Source: Coriobacteriaceae bacterium (GTDB lineage: Bacteria; Actinomycetota; Coriobacteriia; Coriobacteriales; UMGS124). Taken from it: 24,980 nt of DNA. Of this stretch, positions 16,364 through 24,241 are shown one piece after another. The stretch is taken from the NCBI GenBank assembly GCA_019421015.1, contig JAHZGC010000001.1, forward strand, positions 106,234-131,213, read 5' to 3'. Positions within the stretch are counted from its first letter, which is position 1. Each line of letters opens with the position of its first letter. A program made the translations under genes and the position numbers. Below the pieces are notes generated by a model, which was not told the DNA's origin, ran no database searches, and saw nothing but the letters and a program-made list of their open reading frames with translations.

Positions 16364-16388
16364 CACGGCCGTCGTTGGGACGGCCGTG
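16364..16388 (-). other. Hairpin between the binding-protein gene and nifH-like
   Basis: CACGGCCGT (16364-16372) and ACGGCCGTG (16380-16388) form a perfect 9-bp stem with a 7-base loop in the 150-base gap before nifH-like. No T-run follows on the minus strand. A partial terminator, processing site or stability element that gives different levels of binding protein and enzyme is plausible (inference). Confidence 0.5.
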
Positions 16389-16472
16389 GAAGATACCACC
16401 CGAGGCGCGCCGGGGTGGGCGAAAGCCCCGCGGGCTCCGGCGTCGCAACGGGCGGCGCTCTTTGGGGTTGGC

Positions 16473-17594
16473 TTACTCCTGGGTGTGCCCCAGGATGCTG
16501 TCTATCTGCTCGTCGGTGAGCTCGGTGCCGTAGACGTCGGCGTAGAAGCGCTCGAGCTCTTGGGCCATGTCGAGGTCGGCAAAGAGCTCCGGATGCATGG
16601 TCGAGGCGAGCCATTTGACCATGAGCGGCGTTTCGACGCTCGGCGGGTCCCAACGGTAGCCGCCGATCGGGATCTTGTAGACGTTGGCGTCCTGAACGGC
16701 GTTGACCGGCGACCAGTCTTGGCCGGCAATCTTGTTCTCAAGCAGGTCCGAGGGCTGCATGTCGGTGAAGTTGCCGATAAACACGAAGGCGGGGTTCCAG
16801 GAGTAGATCTGCTCCATGTCGACCTCGACGCTGGTGCCGCTGCCATCCACGGGGTTCTTGGCCCCGGCGTGCTCGATCCAGTACTGCGAGAAGCTCTCGG
16901 GGGTGTAGACCTCCAGGTCGCCCGAGAGGTGCAGGCACACGGGGCGTTTGTCTTCGGGGAGGTCGGCCAGCACCTCGTCGACCTCGGCGATCTGCCCATC
17001 GAAGTAGTCGATCAAGAACTCGGCGCGGTCCTGCTTCTGGAAGAGGTCGCCGAGCATGGCGAGCCAGGTCTTGAGGTCCTCGATGCCGCCGTACTGCAGG
17101 GCTACGACCTTGAGGCCGGCCGCCTCCATGGCCTCGATGGACTCAGGCTGGCTCGTCCACTGGAACACGACGTCGGGCTTGAGCTTGAGCAGCTCCTCGA
17201 TGTTCACGCTAAAGTCGCTGCCACACCACTCGGTGCCGGTCTGGGCCATGGCGGGGTAGAGGAATTTAAGGGCGCTTTTCTCGTAGGCGGGCATGCAGTT
17301 GGGGTTGCAGCCAACCAGGGTGTCGGTGTTACCCATGAAGGCAAAGTAAATCGAGGGGAACGGCATGATGGTCGAGGCCACGCGGGTGGGCACCTCGTCG
17401 AACTCGATGGTTTTGCCCAGCTGGTCCACGATGGTGATGGGGCCGTCGGCCAGCGCGGTTTGCGCGGGCTTTGCGGACTCAGTGGCGCCGGCGGAGGCGA
17501 GGGGCAGGCCTGCGACGAGAGCTGCGGCAGCAAGGAGGACGCCGCCCTGCAGGACCTGGCGGCGGGAGGCGACGAACGCGGTATTCGTTTGCAC
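16473..17594 (-). CDS. Tat-exported ABC substrate-binding protein (FhuD/BtuF-like fold)
   Basis: This extracytoplasmic binding protein feeds the FecCD-type importer encoded downstream, 373 residues from the GTG at 17594. The GTG start is chosen because AAGAAGG lies just before it and the export signal then begins properly: SRRQVLQ (Arg11-Arg12) plus a hydrophobic core and a likely ASA cleavage site near residue 35. The mature part opens with ITIVDQLGKTIEFDEVPTRV, the usual start of periplasmic-binding family PF01497, and contains LLKLKPDVVFQW and the IGGYRWDPPSVETPLMVKWL segment typical of cobalamin/siderophore-type binders. There is no lipobox cysteine, odd for a Gram-positive binding protein, as is use of Tat. 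It heads the nitrogenase-like gene group. Confidence 0.88.
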   Translation of the reverse strand: MQTNTAFVASRRQVLQGGVLLAAAALVAGLPLASAGATESAKPAQTALADGPITIVDQLGKTIEFDEVPTRVASTIMPFPSIYFAFMGNTDTLVGCNPNCMPAYEKSALKFLYPAMAQTGTEWCGSDFSVNIEELLKLKPDVVFQWTSQPESIEAMEAAGLKVVALQYGGIEDLKTWLAMLGDLFQKQDRAEFLIDYFDGQIAEVDEVLADLPEDKRPVCLHLSGDLEVYTPESFSQYWIEHAGAKNPVDGSGTSVEVDMEQIYSWNPAFVFIGNFTDMQPSDLLENKIAGQDWSPVNAVQDANVYKIPIGGYRWDPPSVETPLMVKWLASTMHPELFADLDMAQELERFYADVYGTELTDEQIDSILGHTQE

Positions 17595-17651
17595 GGGACC
17601 TTCTTTCGGGGAGAGAAGTGGAGGGGAGGAATGGAGGTTTTGGAGGTTTAT

Positions 17652-17667
17652 GTTCGCCATGGCTAAC
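17652..17667. promoter_or_regulatory. Dyad upstream of the binding-protein gene (site 1)
   Basis: GTTCGCCATGGCTAAC is a 16-base palindrome with a single mismatched pair. Read on the minus strand it is GTTAGCCATGGCGAAC and resembles site 2 at 17712 (TTAGCCA-N3-C-N-AAC shared). It lies in the probable 5' leader, downstream of an AT-rich TATATT (near 17677 on the minus strand). Candidate operator of a metal-responsive repressor. Confidence 0.45.
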
Positions 17668-17711
17668 ATGGTGAAATATACACCCGGGCGCGTACGATGG
17701 AGGAATAATTA

Positions 17712-17726
17712 TTAGCCAAATCTAAC
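17712..17726. promoter_or_regulatory. Dyad upstream of the binding-protein gene (site 2, DtxR/IdeR-box-like)
   Basis: TTAGCCAAATCTAAC contains TTAG-N6-CTAA, which resembles the half-sites of DtxR/IdeR iron boxes. It lies in AT-rich sequence among promoter-like elements read on the minus strand (TTCATG, then TAATAATTAT). This would suit iron- or manganese-controlled expression of the nitrogenase-like/importer genes. Resemblance is partial; the regulator itself is not in the window. Confidence 0.4.
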
Positions 17727-17827
17727 TTTCATGAAATGTTCACGCGAGGGGAGGGAGGGGGAGCACTGGGTATGCAGACAGGTATCATCGGGCCATACGC
17801 GGTTGCCAACGCTTCGTAAGGAGGGCC

Positions 17828-18052
17828 ATGACCGCCAGGGAGATTGGCATCGCCGACATGCAGTGCTGGCTCGTGCACATGGCCCAGAAGCGTTGGTGTG
17901 TTTCGGCCAAAAGGGTGGCGGAGATCTTTGGAGCCAACGGGGTTCTCGCCTATGTGCGCGAGATGTACGATCTGCTGCACCTGGGCGGCTATGAGCAGGC
18001 GCTGGACGACGTCGAGAGGTATCTCAAATCGAGGGGAGCCTCCCTATGCTAG
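17828..18052 (+). CDS. Small DUF3791-type protein
   Basis: This 74-residue protein has the DUF3791 pattern: a helical N-terminal half (ADMQCWLVHMAQKRWCVSAKRVAEIFGANGVLAYV) followed by REMYDLLHLGGYEQALDDVERYLKSRG. The Y-DLLH-G motif near residue 46 is the family hallmark. Function is unknown; in many gut bacteria such genes sit beside other small genes in modules suspected of being toxin-antitoxin-like. TAAGGAGG precedes the ATG at good spacing. The next gene overlaps its end by seven bases. It diverges from the binding-protein gene, with 233 bases between. Confidence 0.75.
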   Translation: MTAREIGIADMQCWLVHMAQKRWCVSAKRVAEIFGANGVLAYVREMYDLLHLGGYEQALDDVERYLKSRGASLC

Positions 18053-18234
18053 CGATTGCGTTCGGTAGCGAGCTTGTGACAGATTCCCAGCGCGAGGCCT
18101 GCGCCGTGGGCGCGATGCGCGCCATGCTCGAGGACCTGAGCTCGGCAAGCGGGGTTCCGTTGGAAGGCCTGCTCCTAGAGTTCGCCGCGTCGAGGACCTA
18201 CGAGGCGCTCTTCGACTTTGAGACGCGCGTGTGA
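18046..18234 (+). CDS. Small unknown protein, partner of the DUF3791-type gene, truncated by an in-frame TGA
   Basis: I do not recognise a named family. The 62-residue product (LAIAFGSELVTDS, then MRAMLEDLSSASGVPLEGLLLEF and RTYEALFDFETRV) starts with an ATG inside the end of the DUF3791-type gene, with GAGGGGAG upstream, so it is translationally coupled. The TGA at 18232-18234 is followed in the same frame by AEGPDYLRGLWEREKGTGM and a TAG at 18292-18294. That is protein-like, and Trp (TGG) would fit at the TGA. The gene probably once encoded 82 residues and carries a late nonsense change. A frameshifted fragment of a second copy lies at 10938-11007, so the family has multiplied in this genome. 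Confidence 0.6.
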   Translation: MLAIAFGSELVTDSQREACAVGAMRAMLEDLSSASGVPLEGLLLEFAASRTYEALFDFETRV

Positions 18235-18329
18235 GCCGAAGGCCCCGACTACCTGCGGGGTCTCTGGGAGCGGGAGAAGGGCACCGGGATGTAGCGGGCC
18301 CGGCGTCTTTCGCGCCTTATGGGGTCCGT

Positions 18330-19595
18330 CTATTCTCCCAGCGCTCCAAGCACGATCACCGCACGGTTCTGGTCCGGCAGTCCCGACGGGTCGGTGTCGT
18401 AGCCGTAGCGCTTGGCGGTCTCGGGCGCGACCTCCACCCAGCGCTGCGAGAGCCGGGGGTCGAACTCCGTGCTGCCGCGCGTCCCGTCGTAGCGGGAGCA
18501 GTTGATCCGCGCGGCGTATGAGGCGAGTTCCTCGGCCTCCGGTCCCGCGAGGCCTTCGTGGGCAAGGGCCGCCAGGGCATTGCGGTACTGCAGGTCAAAG
18601 GCGTAGCACGCCGTGAACGCCTCAAAGTCCCGCAGGGTCGGGTCGGTCTGTCCCGTGGTGTGGGCCCAACCTTCTACGTCGAGCCGGCGTGTGGTGTAGG
18701 AGAGGGTTCCCCCGTCCACCTCGACCTGGGCATATTGCACCGGCGAGATCCCAAGGGCCATGGTGGTCACGTCGGTCACGCTGGGCGACGATTTAACCAC
18801 GCCCTGCACGTGCACATGGCCCGAAAGGTTGGCTGCCACGCCGTGGCGTGCGTAGAGTTCGAGCAGCTCAGAGGCGTTTTCGACCGCGATGCCGTTGTAG
18901 ACGCTCGGCCAGAGCACCTGGTGGGTGCACGCAACCACCCGCGCTCCGTCTGTCTGTGCTTGGGCCAGGCGCTCCTCGACCCAGGCGAGGGTCTCGTCAG
19001 GCAGCGCACCGGGGTTCTCCACGGCGTTGCAGTCCACCATGAGAAGGCGCAGGTCGTCGCGCAACGGCCATTCGTAGCTGAGCGACGCTGCGTCGCGCGA
19101 GCTCGCCCCCGCGCGCCCAAAGGTGTCGTAGAGCTCGGCGAACGTGGCGGCCGTGGTGCGCGAGCCGTCGGCGCAGCGGGGGTGGATATCGTGGTTTCCG
19201 GGAATCGCCAGCACTGGGACGCCCGCGTCCTGAATGCGTGCAAATTTGGCGACCAAGTCCTCGTGACTGGGGGTCTCGCCGTCGAAGGCAAGGTCGCCCA
19301 GGCACAAGAACGCATCGGGCTTTTGGGCGATCACGTCGTCTACCAGGGCGTCGATAACGGGGTCGAGGTAGCGCGTCATGATGGTGCCCTCGACGGCCGT
19401 CCCGTCGAGAAAGCCTTTGGCCTCGAGCAGCCGCGGCGTCAGGTAGTGCAGGTCGGTTGTGAGCATGAGGCGCACGGGTCCAGGGTTGCCTGCCGCCCAG
19501 GCGCTCGGTGCACGCATCCCCAACCCCACGCTCGCCGCCCCTGCCACGGCGCAGCGGAGAAACCCTCGTCTGGTCAGGTTCGTGGGGTTTTGCAC
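18330..19595 (-). CDS. Tat-exported calcineurin-like metallophosphoesterase
   Basis: This exported phosphoesterase has 421 residues from the GTG at 19595, which follows GAAAGG. The Tat signal is TRRGFLR (Arg9-Arg10) with a hydrophobic core and an AWA site near residue 35. Dimetal-site motifs appear in order: TTDLHY (D-x-H), CLGDLAFDGE (GD), PGNHDIH (GNHD), ACTHQ (H) and SGHVHVQG (GH-x-H). The C-terminal third (about 290-421) is a helical/beta extension without recognised motif. Likely substrates are phosphodiesters or phosphomonoesters outside the membrane; specificity cannot be read. It converges on the small gene pair and lacks an evident operon partner. Confidence 0.88.
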   Translation of the reverse strand: MQNPTNLTRRGFLRCAVAGAASVGLGMRAPSAWAAGNPGPVRLMLTTDLHYLTPRLLEAKGFLDGTAVEGTIMTRYLDPVIDALVDDVIAQKPDAFLCLGDLAFDGETPSHEDLVAKFARIQDAGVPVLAIPGNHDIHPRCADGSRTTAATFAELYDTFGRAGASSRDAASLSYEWPLRDDLRLLMVDCNAVENPGALPDETLAWVEERLAQAQTDGARVVACTHQVLWPSVYNGIAVENASELLELYARHGVAANLSGHVHVQGVVKSSPSVTDVTTMALGISPVQYAQVEVDGGTLSYTTRRLDVEGWAHTTGQTDPTLRDFEAFTACYAFDLQYRNALAALAHEGLAGPEAEELASYAARINCSRYDGTRGSTEFDPRLSQRWVEVAPETAKRYGYDTDPSGLPDQNRAVIVLGALGE

Positions 19596-20265
19596 GGTGG
19601 GACCTTTCGGACAATCGTGGGTGGGAGGCAGCCGTTCCATATTCGCACGGGGCGCTGGTGGAGGCTAGGGTGTTTTGGGCGGATTGGGAGACCGGAGTGT
19701 GGCGAGAGTAATAAAATTAGGAGAGATGGACGTTTCCGTTCTCGCGTTCGGGCCTTTTGATGGCCGCGTCGAATATCTTGCTGAACTGCATCAAGGCGGC
19801 GCGGGACGTTCGGGGGCCGTGCACAACTGCCTCATGCTGTCGAAAAAGGCCGAATCCGAAGAAAGGCAGAGCACGGTTGGTCGTTGGTCCGGTCGGGGCG
19901 GTTTGGCGAATTGCGCTTGCGGCTCTTTCATAAGGAGGGCGATCTCAAAAGGTTCCAAAAGGGGAGTGCGGCAGGAAGTTGGACCGCCGGGGAGGGGATG
20001 CGCCGCGACGTGCCCGGGGAGCTGCCGCGCGACCCAGAAGCGGGCGACCCGGCGAGCCCCTCGAGCTCGCAGGGGGCAGGGTTGGGCGAGAGATTGCGAC
20101 GGGACTTCGGGCACCTCCTGAGAGGCGCACTCGTCGTCACCGACGTGACCGAGCCCGGGGTGGCGGAGGTGGCTCGGCTACGCCGTGTAGACGGTCCAAC
20201 CTGGCTGCCGCAGCCCCAATTACAATAACAAACGTGCTCAAATGGACAAATACTCGATGATGGCG
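19596..20265. other. 670-base gap with a possible gene remnant
   Basis: No convincing gene is present. An ATG at 19726, with AGGAG just before it, opens a frame that looks protein-like for about 40 residues (MDVSVLAFGPFDGRVEYL), then becomes Arg/Gly/Ser-rich and unlike protein. Bases 19980-20230 are GC-rich and open in several frames on both strands, none with a recognisable domain. The best reading is a decayed small gene plus non-coding sequence. The switch from GC-rich to AT-richer DNA near 20225 marks the edge of the following ABC operon. Confidence 0.35.
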
Positions 20266-20925
20266 CTACTCGTCGATCTCAATATCGATGACATGGCGAA
20301 CGGGAGCGTTGGAAATGACGAGTTCGCACGATTCCGCAGTGGCAAGGTCGCTGTAGTATCGCCTGCTTATACCGCCGGTTGCATCTAGATCGCCCGCACC
20401 ATATGGGATGTGCTGAACCGTCGACGTTCCGGGGAGTGCAGCGATGAGGAAAGACATTTGGTTTATGTTGGGGTTCGACTCGCTCCAAAGCATAGGGTCG
20501 TAATTGTATACGAGGGGCATGCCGTCGGGAATCAGCGCAAACTCCCCCAACAGGACCGCCCCACCCGAAGTCTTAGAATCGTTGCGCAATTCGAGCGTGA
20601 GGCACAGGATACTTTTGGCATTTAACTCGGGGTCATCGGGGATATCGGCATCTTCCGGACCGTAAAGATCCAGATACTCTCGATATGAGACCATGTCGGC
20701 GTCGGTCACTTTTATCGCATACCCATCGGTATTTTCACTCCGAGAGTCTATGAAGGCGCCATTCAGTTCGACCCATTCTCCCATCGAATGGTGCTCTTCG
20801 GGATATGGGTATGGATATAGGCGTTCGTTTACCCACCAAATACGTCCAGCCATTCCAATAAACATGACGATGACCAGCGTTCCGAGCAGGATCATGGGCA
20901 CACGTCGCGCTGGGGTCTTTTTCAT
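20266..20925 (-). CDS. Single-span membrane-anchored protein of unknown function, last gene of the ABC operon
   Basis: The 219-residue protein has a short basic N-terminus (KKTPARR), one hydrophobic span (about residues 10-28) and a soluble extracytoplasmic domain rich in beta-strand-like stretches (EWVELNGAFID, KSILCLTLELRNDS, GAVLLGEFALIPDG). No lipobox is visible. The general layout resembles small DUF4352/DUF5027/DUF5028-like extracellular proteins found beside ABC exporters, but I am not certain of the family. The ATG overlaps the ATPase stop (ATGA), with GAGGAGC upstream. Probably an accessory, sensor or immunity-like component of the transporter. Confidence 0.6.
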   Translation of the reverse strand: MKKTPARRVPMILLGTLVIVMFIGMAGRIWWVNERLYPYPYPEEHHSMGEWVELNGAFIDSRSENTDGYAIKVTDADMVSYREYLDLYGPEDADIPDDPELNAKSILCLTLELRNDSKTSGGAVLLGEFALIPDGMPLVYNYDPMLWSESNPNINQMSFLIAALPGTSTVQHIPYGAGDLDATGGISRRYYSDLATAESCELVISNAPVRHVIDIEIDE

Positions 20926-21578
20926 TGATGCTCCTCGGTCATAAGATGTTCGAAGCCATCGAGGTGCCCTTCGGCAAGATGCCAGACCTCATCGGCCAAA
21001 GAACGGACTACCTTGGCGTCGTGACATGCGAGCAGTACCGTTGCACCCCTATCGCGAGCGATGCGTATCTGCTCCTGTACCATATGGATCCCGCTAGCAT
21101 CGAGGGCGTTGGTCGGCTCGTCGAGCAAAAGTACCTCCTGCTCCTCCATAAGGGCGGCGGCAATGCCCAGACGCTGCTTCATGCCAAGAGAATATGCACG
21201 GTAGCGACGGCGATCATATGGGTCGAGGCCTACGGCTGAAATCCACGACCGGACCTGCGCCTCTTTGGCGATTCCCTTAACCGAAGCCAATATGCGCAGG
21301 TTCTCGAAACCGGTGTACGAATCCAGAAATGTAGGGCCTTCAAGTAGCATTCCAAGACTGGGTGGAAAGTCGATATCTCGACCTAAGCGAAGCCCATCGA
21401 TTTCCACATGACCTTCCGTTGGCCGAACGAGCCCGGCTACAATACGCATGAGCATCGTCTTTCCGCTACCGTTGGGTCCCGTAAGGGCCACGATGCGTCC
21501 CGGCTGGAGGCTCAGAGTGATATCCCGCAAAACCGTAGCCCTATGAAACCGTTTAGTGACACCGACCACGTTGATCAT
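20922..21578 (-). CDS. ABC transporter ATP-binding protein, BcrA/lantibiotic-immunity type
   Basis: This is a cytoplasmic ATPase of 218 residues, a short form common among BcrA/NisF-like exporters. Walker A is GPNGSGKTM (about 34-42), the signature is YSLGMKQRLGIA, Walker B is VLLLDEPTNALD and the H-loop is ACHDAK. It overlaps the preceding permease stop and the following gene's start, both by ATGA, so the operon is tightly coupled. Relatives export or expel antimicrobial peptides such as bacitracin or lantibiotics, or serve as uncharacterised exporters. Codon and base composition are less GC-rich than in the flanking regions. Confidence 0.88.
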   Translation of the reverse strand: MINVVGVTKRFHRATVLRDITLSLQPGRIVALTGPNGSGKTMLMRIVAGLVRPTEGHVEIDGLRLGRDIDFPPSLGMLLEGPTFLDSYTGFENLRILASVKGIAKEAQVRSWISAVGLDPYDRRRYRAYSLGMKQRLGIAAALMEEQEVLLLDEPTNALDASGIHMVQEQIRIARDRGATVLLACHDAKVVRSLADEVWHLAEGHLDGFEHLMTEEHQ

Positions 21579-22447
21579 GAGACATCCGCTCCCCTTCCGT
21601 ATATATCACGCCGGGCATAAGCAATGCCCCCGAGCACGGTAAACAGCGCTATGACCGCGAAAGCCCAGATAAGGCCCGCCTCGCAGGAAACTCCCGCCGA
21701 CGAAACGAGCTTGCTCCGTGCGAGCATGAGGTAGTTTCCCAAAAGCACTCCGTTGGCGTGAAGAGCCGACAAGAGCAATACCGCAATCACAGCCGCAAAC
21801 CCAACAAGCGGAGCAAACGCGATTGAGAGAGCTAGCTGCATCGTACATACGGCTGCAAGAACAACAGGGAAGACCGCCACGAAACCCGCTATATTCGCCT
21901 TTCCCGCTGATACGAACGGCGCCTGGAAGCCCAGCAGCGAGGGAACACCCGGCGAAAGATAAAGGGACCCGTGGGATGTCAGCCCAGACCCAGCAAAAGT
22001 CGCCCATAAAGCACACGAAGCAAGCACGATTAGCCATGAGGCGCAGCATGCGACAAAAACCCACAAGCACTTTGAAAACCACCAGCACCAGCGGGATCCC
22101 GAGGCTACAACAACATGGGCCCCTATGCCTCTAAGGTCCCGCACCGGGTAGTCCAGAGCGATATATGCCATAAGACCGCACAAGCACAACCACCCTGCAG
22201 GCAATCTGAAAGAATCCGCATCCCGTGGCAAGCGCGTTTCAATTCCGCCGACGCATGCCGCGATATAGTCCGCAAACGATGGGCTTACTATTTCCGTACG
22301 GCCCGGCGCAACAAGCGTATAGAACATAAAGCACAGCACGTTTGCCACCATCGCAAGCGCCAAAAACCGCAATGCGACCTGGCGGCCTCCGCAACGCAGG
22401 TCCGATAAGATAAGATGGGGAAACGCCCTTCTTCCTGTGGAGCTCAT
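21575..22447 (-). CDS. ABC-2-like permease, second subunit
   Basis: This 290-residue membrane protein has about six hydrophobic segments, with a large extracytoplasmic loop after the first (TLVAPGRTEIVSPSFADYIA). The C-terminus ends in spans VLGGIAYARRDIYGRG, typical of ABC-2 permeases with a final basic tail. The start at 22447 is chosen since AAAAGGACATCTT precedes the ATG and it overlaps the first permease's stop by ATGA; an open frame upstream lies within that gene. No sequence family could be named beyond ABC-2-like. It probably forms a heterodimer with the preceding permease. Confidence 0.72.
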   Translation of the reverse strand: MSSTGRRAFPHLILSDLRCGGRQVALRFLALAMVANVLCFMFYTLVAPGRTEIVSPSFADYIAACVGGIETRLPRDADSFRLPAGWLCLCGLMAYIALDYPVRDLRGIGAHVVVASGSRWCWWFSKCLWVFVACCASWLIVLASCALWATFAGSGLTSHGSLYLSPGVPSLLGFQAPFVSAGKANIAGFVAVFPVVLAAVCTMQLALSIAFAPLVGFAAVIAVLLLSALHANGVLLGNYLMLARSKLVSSAGVSCEAGLIWAFAVIALFTVLGGIAYARRDIYGRGADVS

Positions 22448-23334
22448 AAGATGTCCTTTTTTCTTGCCAGCAGCGGCAATCCCAACGAGATGCCCAGCAT
22501 AAGGGCGATGCACAGCAAAGTGAGCCATCCTGGGCAATAGAACCCATCTGGGGCTGCCCTCAGCTGATCAAAAAGGGTCAAGCTAAAACCAAATCCCTCG
22601 TGACCATTCGTGCGCATGGCAACATAGAGCCGCTGCCCGAGGTGCTTGGCGAGCAAAAGCATGATGTAGGGGACCACGATAAGTGCCACCCTGTTACGGA
22701 TGAAGATGGACAGCGCAAGCACCGTAGTCGCCCACAGACCGCACAGCACATAGTCCAAGAGCACGCGAGCGGCGACGAACAAGGCGGGGTTTGCATAAAA
22801 CAGGCTGGTAAAAATCGCATTGTTCGACACGTCGGACGCGCCGCCTACAGTTGTGTAGAACATATCGACAACATCGGGATTCCATGACGGCAGGAATAGG
22901 GAGAGGAGCATGAGATTGAGGACCAGCGGAACCACCACGAGCAATCCGCCCGCGGTAAATGTTGCAAGTAGGCGGGCTGTATAGCAGCGTCTGCGTGGCG
23001 CCCGCGTCACTAGCTGCTCAAAGTAGCCGCTTTTCAAATCCGCTGCCCACCACCTACTGCACCCCATGAGCACCAATAGCGGTACAAGCACAAAGAAGAG
23101 CTCGGTGGCAGTGTCTAGGTGGTTGACGGCAATCCACGAGGTAAAGCTGGAAAAAGCCGAAAGGTACCAGTATGTTGTATCTATATATGGCAAAGTGACG
23201 ATATTGAGCCGCCCGGCAATAACATAAGACCGAACAGCGGCTCCGAAAAGGGCAATGGCTGTTAAAATGCCCAACGACAGAACGAACCATCGGTTCCCGA
23301 GTGCTCGTTTCAATTCCAGGCTCAAGACAGACAT
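22444..23334 (-). CDS. ABC-2-like permease, first subunit
   Basis: This 296-residue protein has about six membrane spans. It begins SVLSLELKRALGNRWFVLSLG, a start typical of ABC-2 exporters, where an amphipathic helix precedes span one. Later comes the LKSGYFEQLVTRAPRRRCYTARLLATF segment that sits near the ATPase in the family, and a C-terminal basic end (ARKKDIL). The ATG at 23334 has AAAGGGGG seven bases upstream; the longer open frame covers the previous gene and is not used. It works with the ATPase and second permease, presumably as an exporter. Confidence 0.78.
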   Translation of the reverse strand: MSVLSLELKRALGNRWFVLSLGILTAIALFGAAVRSYVIAGRLNIVTLPYIDTTYWYLSAFSSFTSWIAVNHLDTATELFFVLVPLLVLMGCSRWWAADLKSGYFEQLVTRAPRRRCYTARLLATFTAGGLLVVVPLVLNLMLLSLFLPSWNPDVVDMFYTTVGGASDVSNNAIFTSLFYANPALFVAARVLLDYVLCGLWATTVLALSIFIRNRVALIVVPYIMLLLAKHLGQRLYVAMRTNGHEGFGFSLTLFDQLRAAPDGFYCPGWLTLLCIALMLGISLGLPLLARKKDIL

Positions 23335-23345
23335 GGGCACCCCCT

Positions 23346-23969
23346 TTATAATGTGAGGTCGAGCACAAATCGGGTAAGCGAAGACGTGCACGTAAGCGTC
23401 AACCCGTCGAGAGGCTCGTCCGAGGCCAAGGGGTAACCAAGGAGCACGGTCGCCGTGTCCCCTTGCGAGAACTCGAGCGTATATATGGACGAGTTCTCGT
23501 CCTTCAACTTGGGCACGCTCGACCATACCGATTCGGGCGTTACGTATGTTGTTCCGTCGGGAAAAAGGAGTCTGAACACGGAAACGTTGAGCTGATCCTT
23601 TTCGTAGAACATAGGGACGGCATCAACGCTGTGCAGAAGAAGTTCGCAAACGACATACCCTCCATCGCCCCCTTCCGCGTAGTCGCTCACATCGCCAAGA
23701 TCCTCAGCCCTCTGGGCATCATCGAACGATTCGTACCAGGCACTTCTCGTGAGGGTGATTTCCATCGTGCCATCCCATGGGGATTGGGATGCGCTTACGT
23801 TGTGTGTCTCCCCTGGATTGACAACGACCGTCGAGTCCTCGATTCTCTGCTGGTATTCCGCATTCTGTACTTGCATGACCCCCCAGTAGACGCCTACCCC
23901 TATGACGACGACAGCCACAAGCGCCGCAATGAGCGCAACCTCGTGTCTGCTAGCCTTTTGTGTCCGCAT
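23346..23969 (-). CDS. Single-span membrane-anchored protein of unknown function, first gene of the ABC operon
   Basis: The 207-residue protein has a basic N-terminus, one span (about residues 11-33) and an extracytoplasmic beta-rich domain. NPGETHNVSASQ and GTMEITLTRSAWYESFDDAQ are followed by VVCELLLHSVD and FPDGTTYVTPESVW. This is the pattern of small Ig-like accessory proteins (DUF4352/DUF5027-like; tentative). TAAGGAGTGAACC precedes the ATG, and the permease starts 11 bases after the stop. The operon thus opens and closes with a single-span exported-domain protein. Confidence 0.62.
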   Translation of the reverse strand: MRTQKASRHEVALIAALVAVVVIGVGVYWGVMQVQNAEYQQRIEDSTVVVNPGETHNVSASQSPWDGTMEITLTRSAWYESFDDAQRAEDLGDVSDYAEGGDGGYVVCELLLHSVDAVPMFYEKDQLNVSVFRLLFPDGTTYVTPESVWSSVPKLKDENSSIYTLEFSQGDTATVLLGYPLASDEPLDGLTLTCTSSLTRFVLDLTL

Positions 23970-24241
23970 GGTTCACTCCTTATTTCATCCGTCAGTCCGA
24001 ACATGGCATGGGGGGCGCCAGCCAGACGGGGGTACCTCCTGGCGGAAAGGCCCAGCCGAGAAGCTTTTGCTTCCGCCTGCGGGACGGGCAGAGGTTCGGC
24101 CGAAACACCCGCAGGGACGGCACGACACGCAACACCGCACGTCCCGCAGGGAGCTGAGATGTCCGCCTGCAACTCGTCAGGACGCGCCGAGAACCGAGCG
24201 GCAACACGTCAGAATCAGTCCAGCTCGTTCGGCAACGCCGT

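Noticed and set aside
16473..17594. Cobalamin-binding BtuF with riboswitch control
   Set aside because: The fold would fit, but no B12-box-like sequence was seen upstream, and linkage to nitrogenase-like genes leaves the ligand open.
18232..18234. Selenocysteine codon
   Set aside because: No SECIS-like hairpin is obvious right after the TGA, and Trp fits the local pattern better. A nonsense change is simpler.
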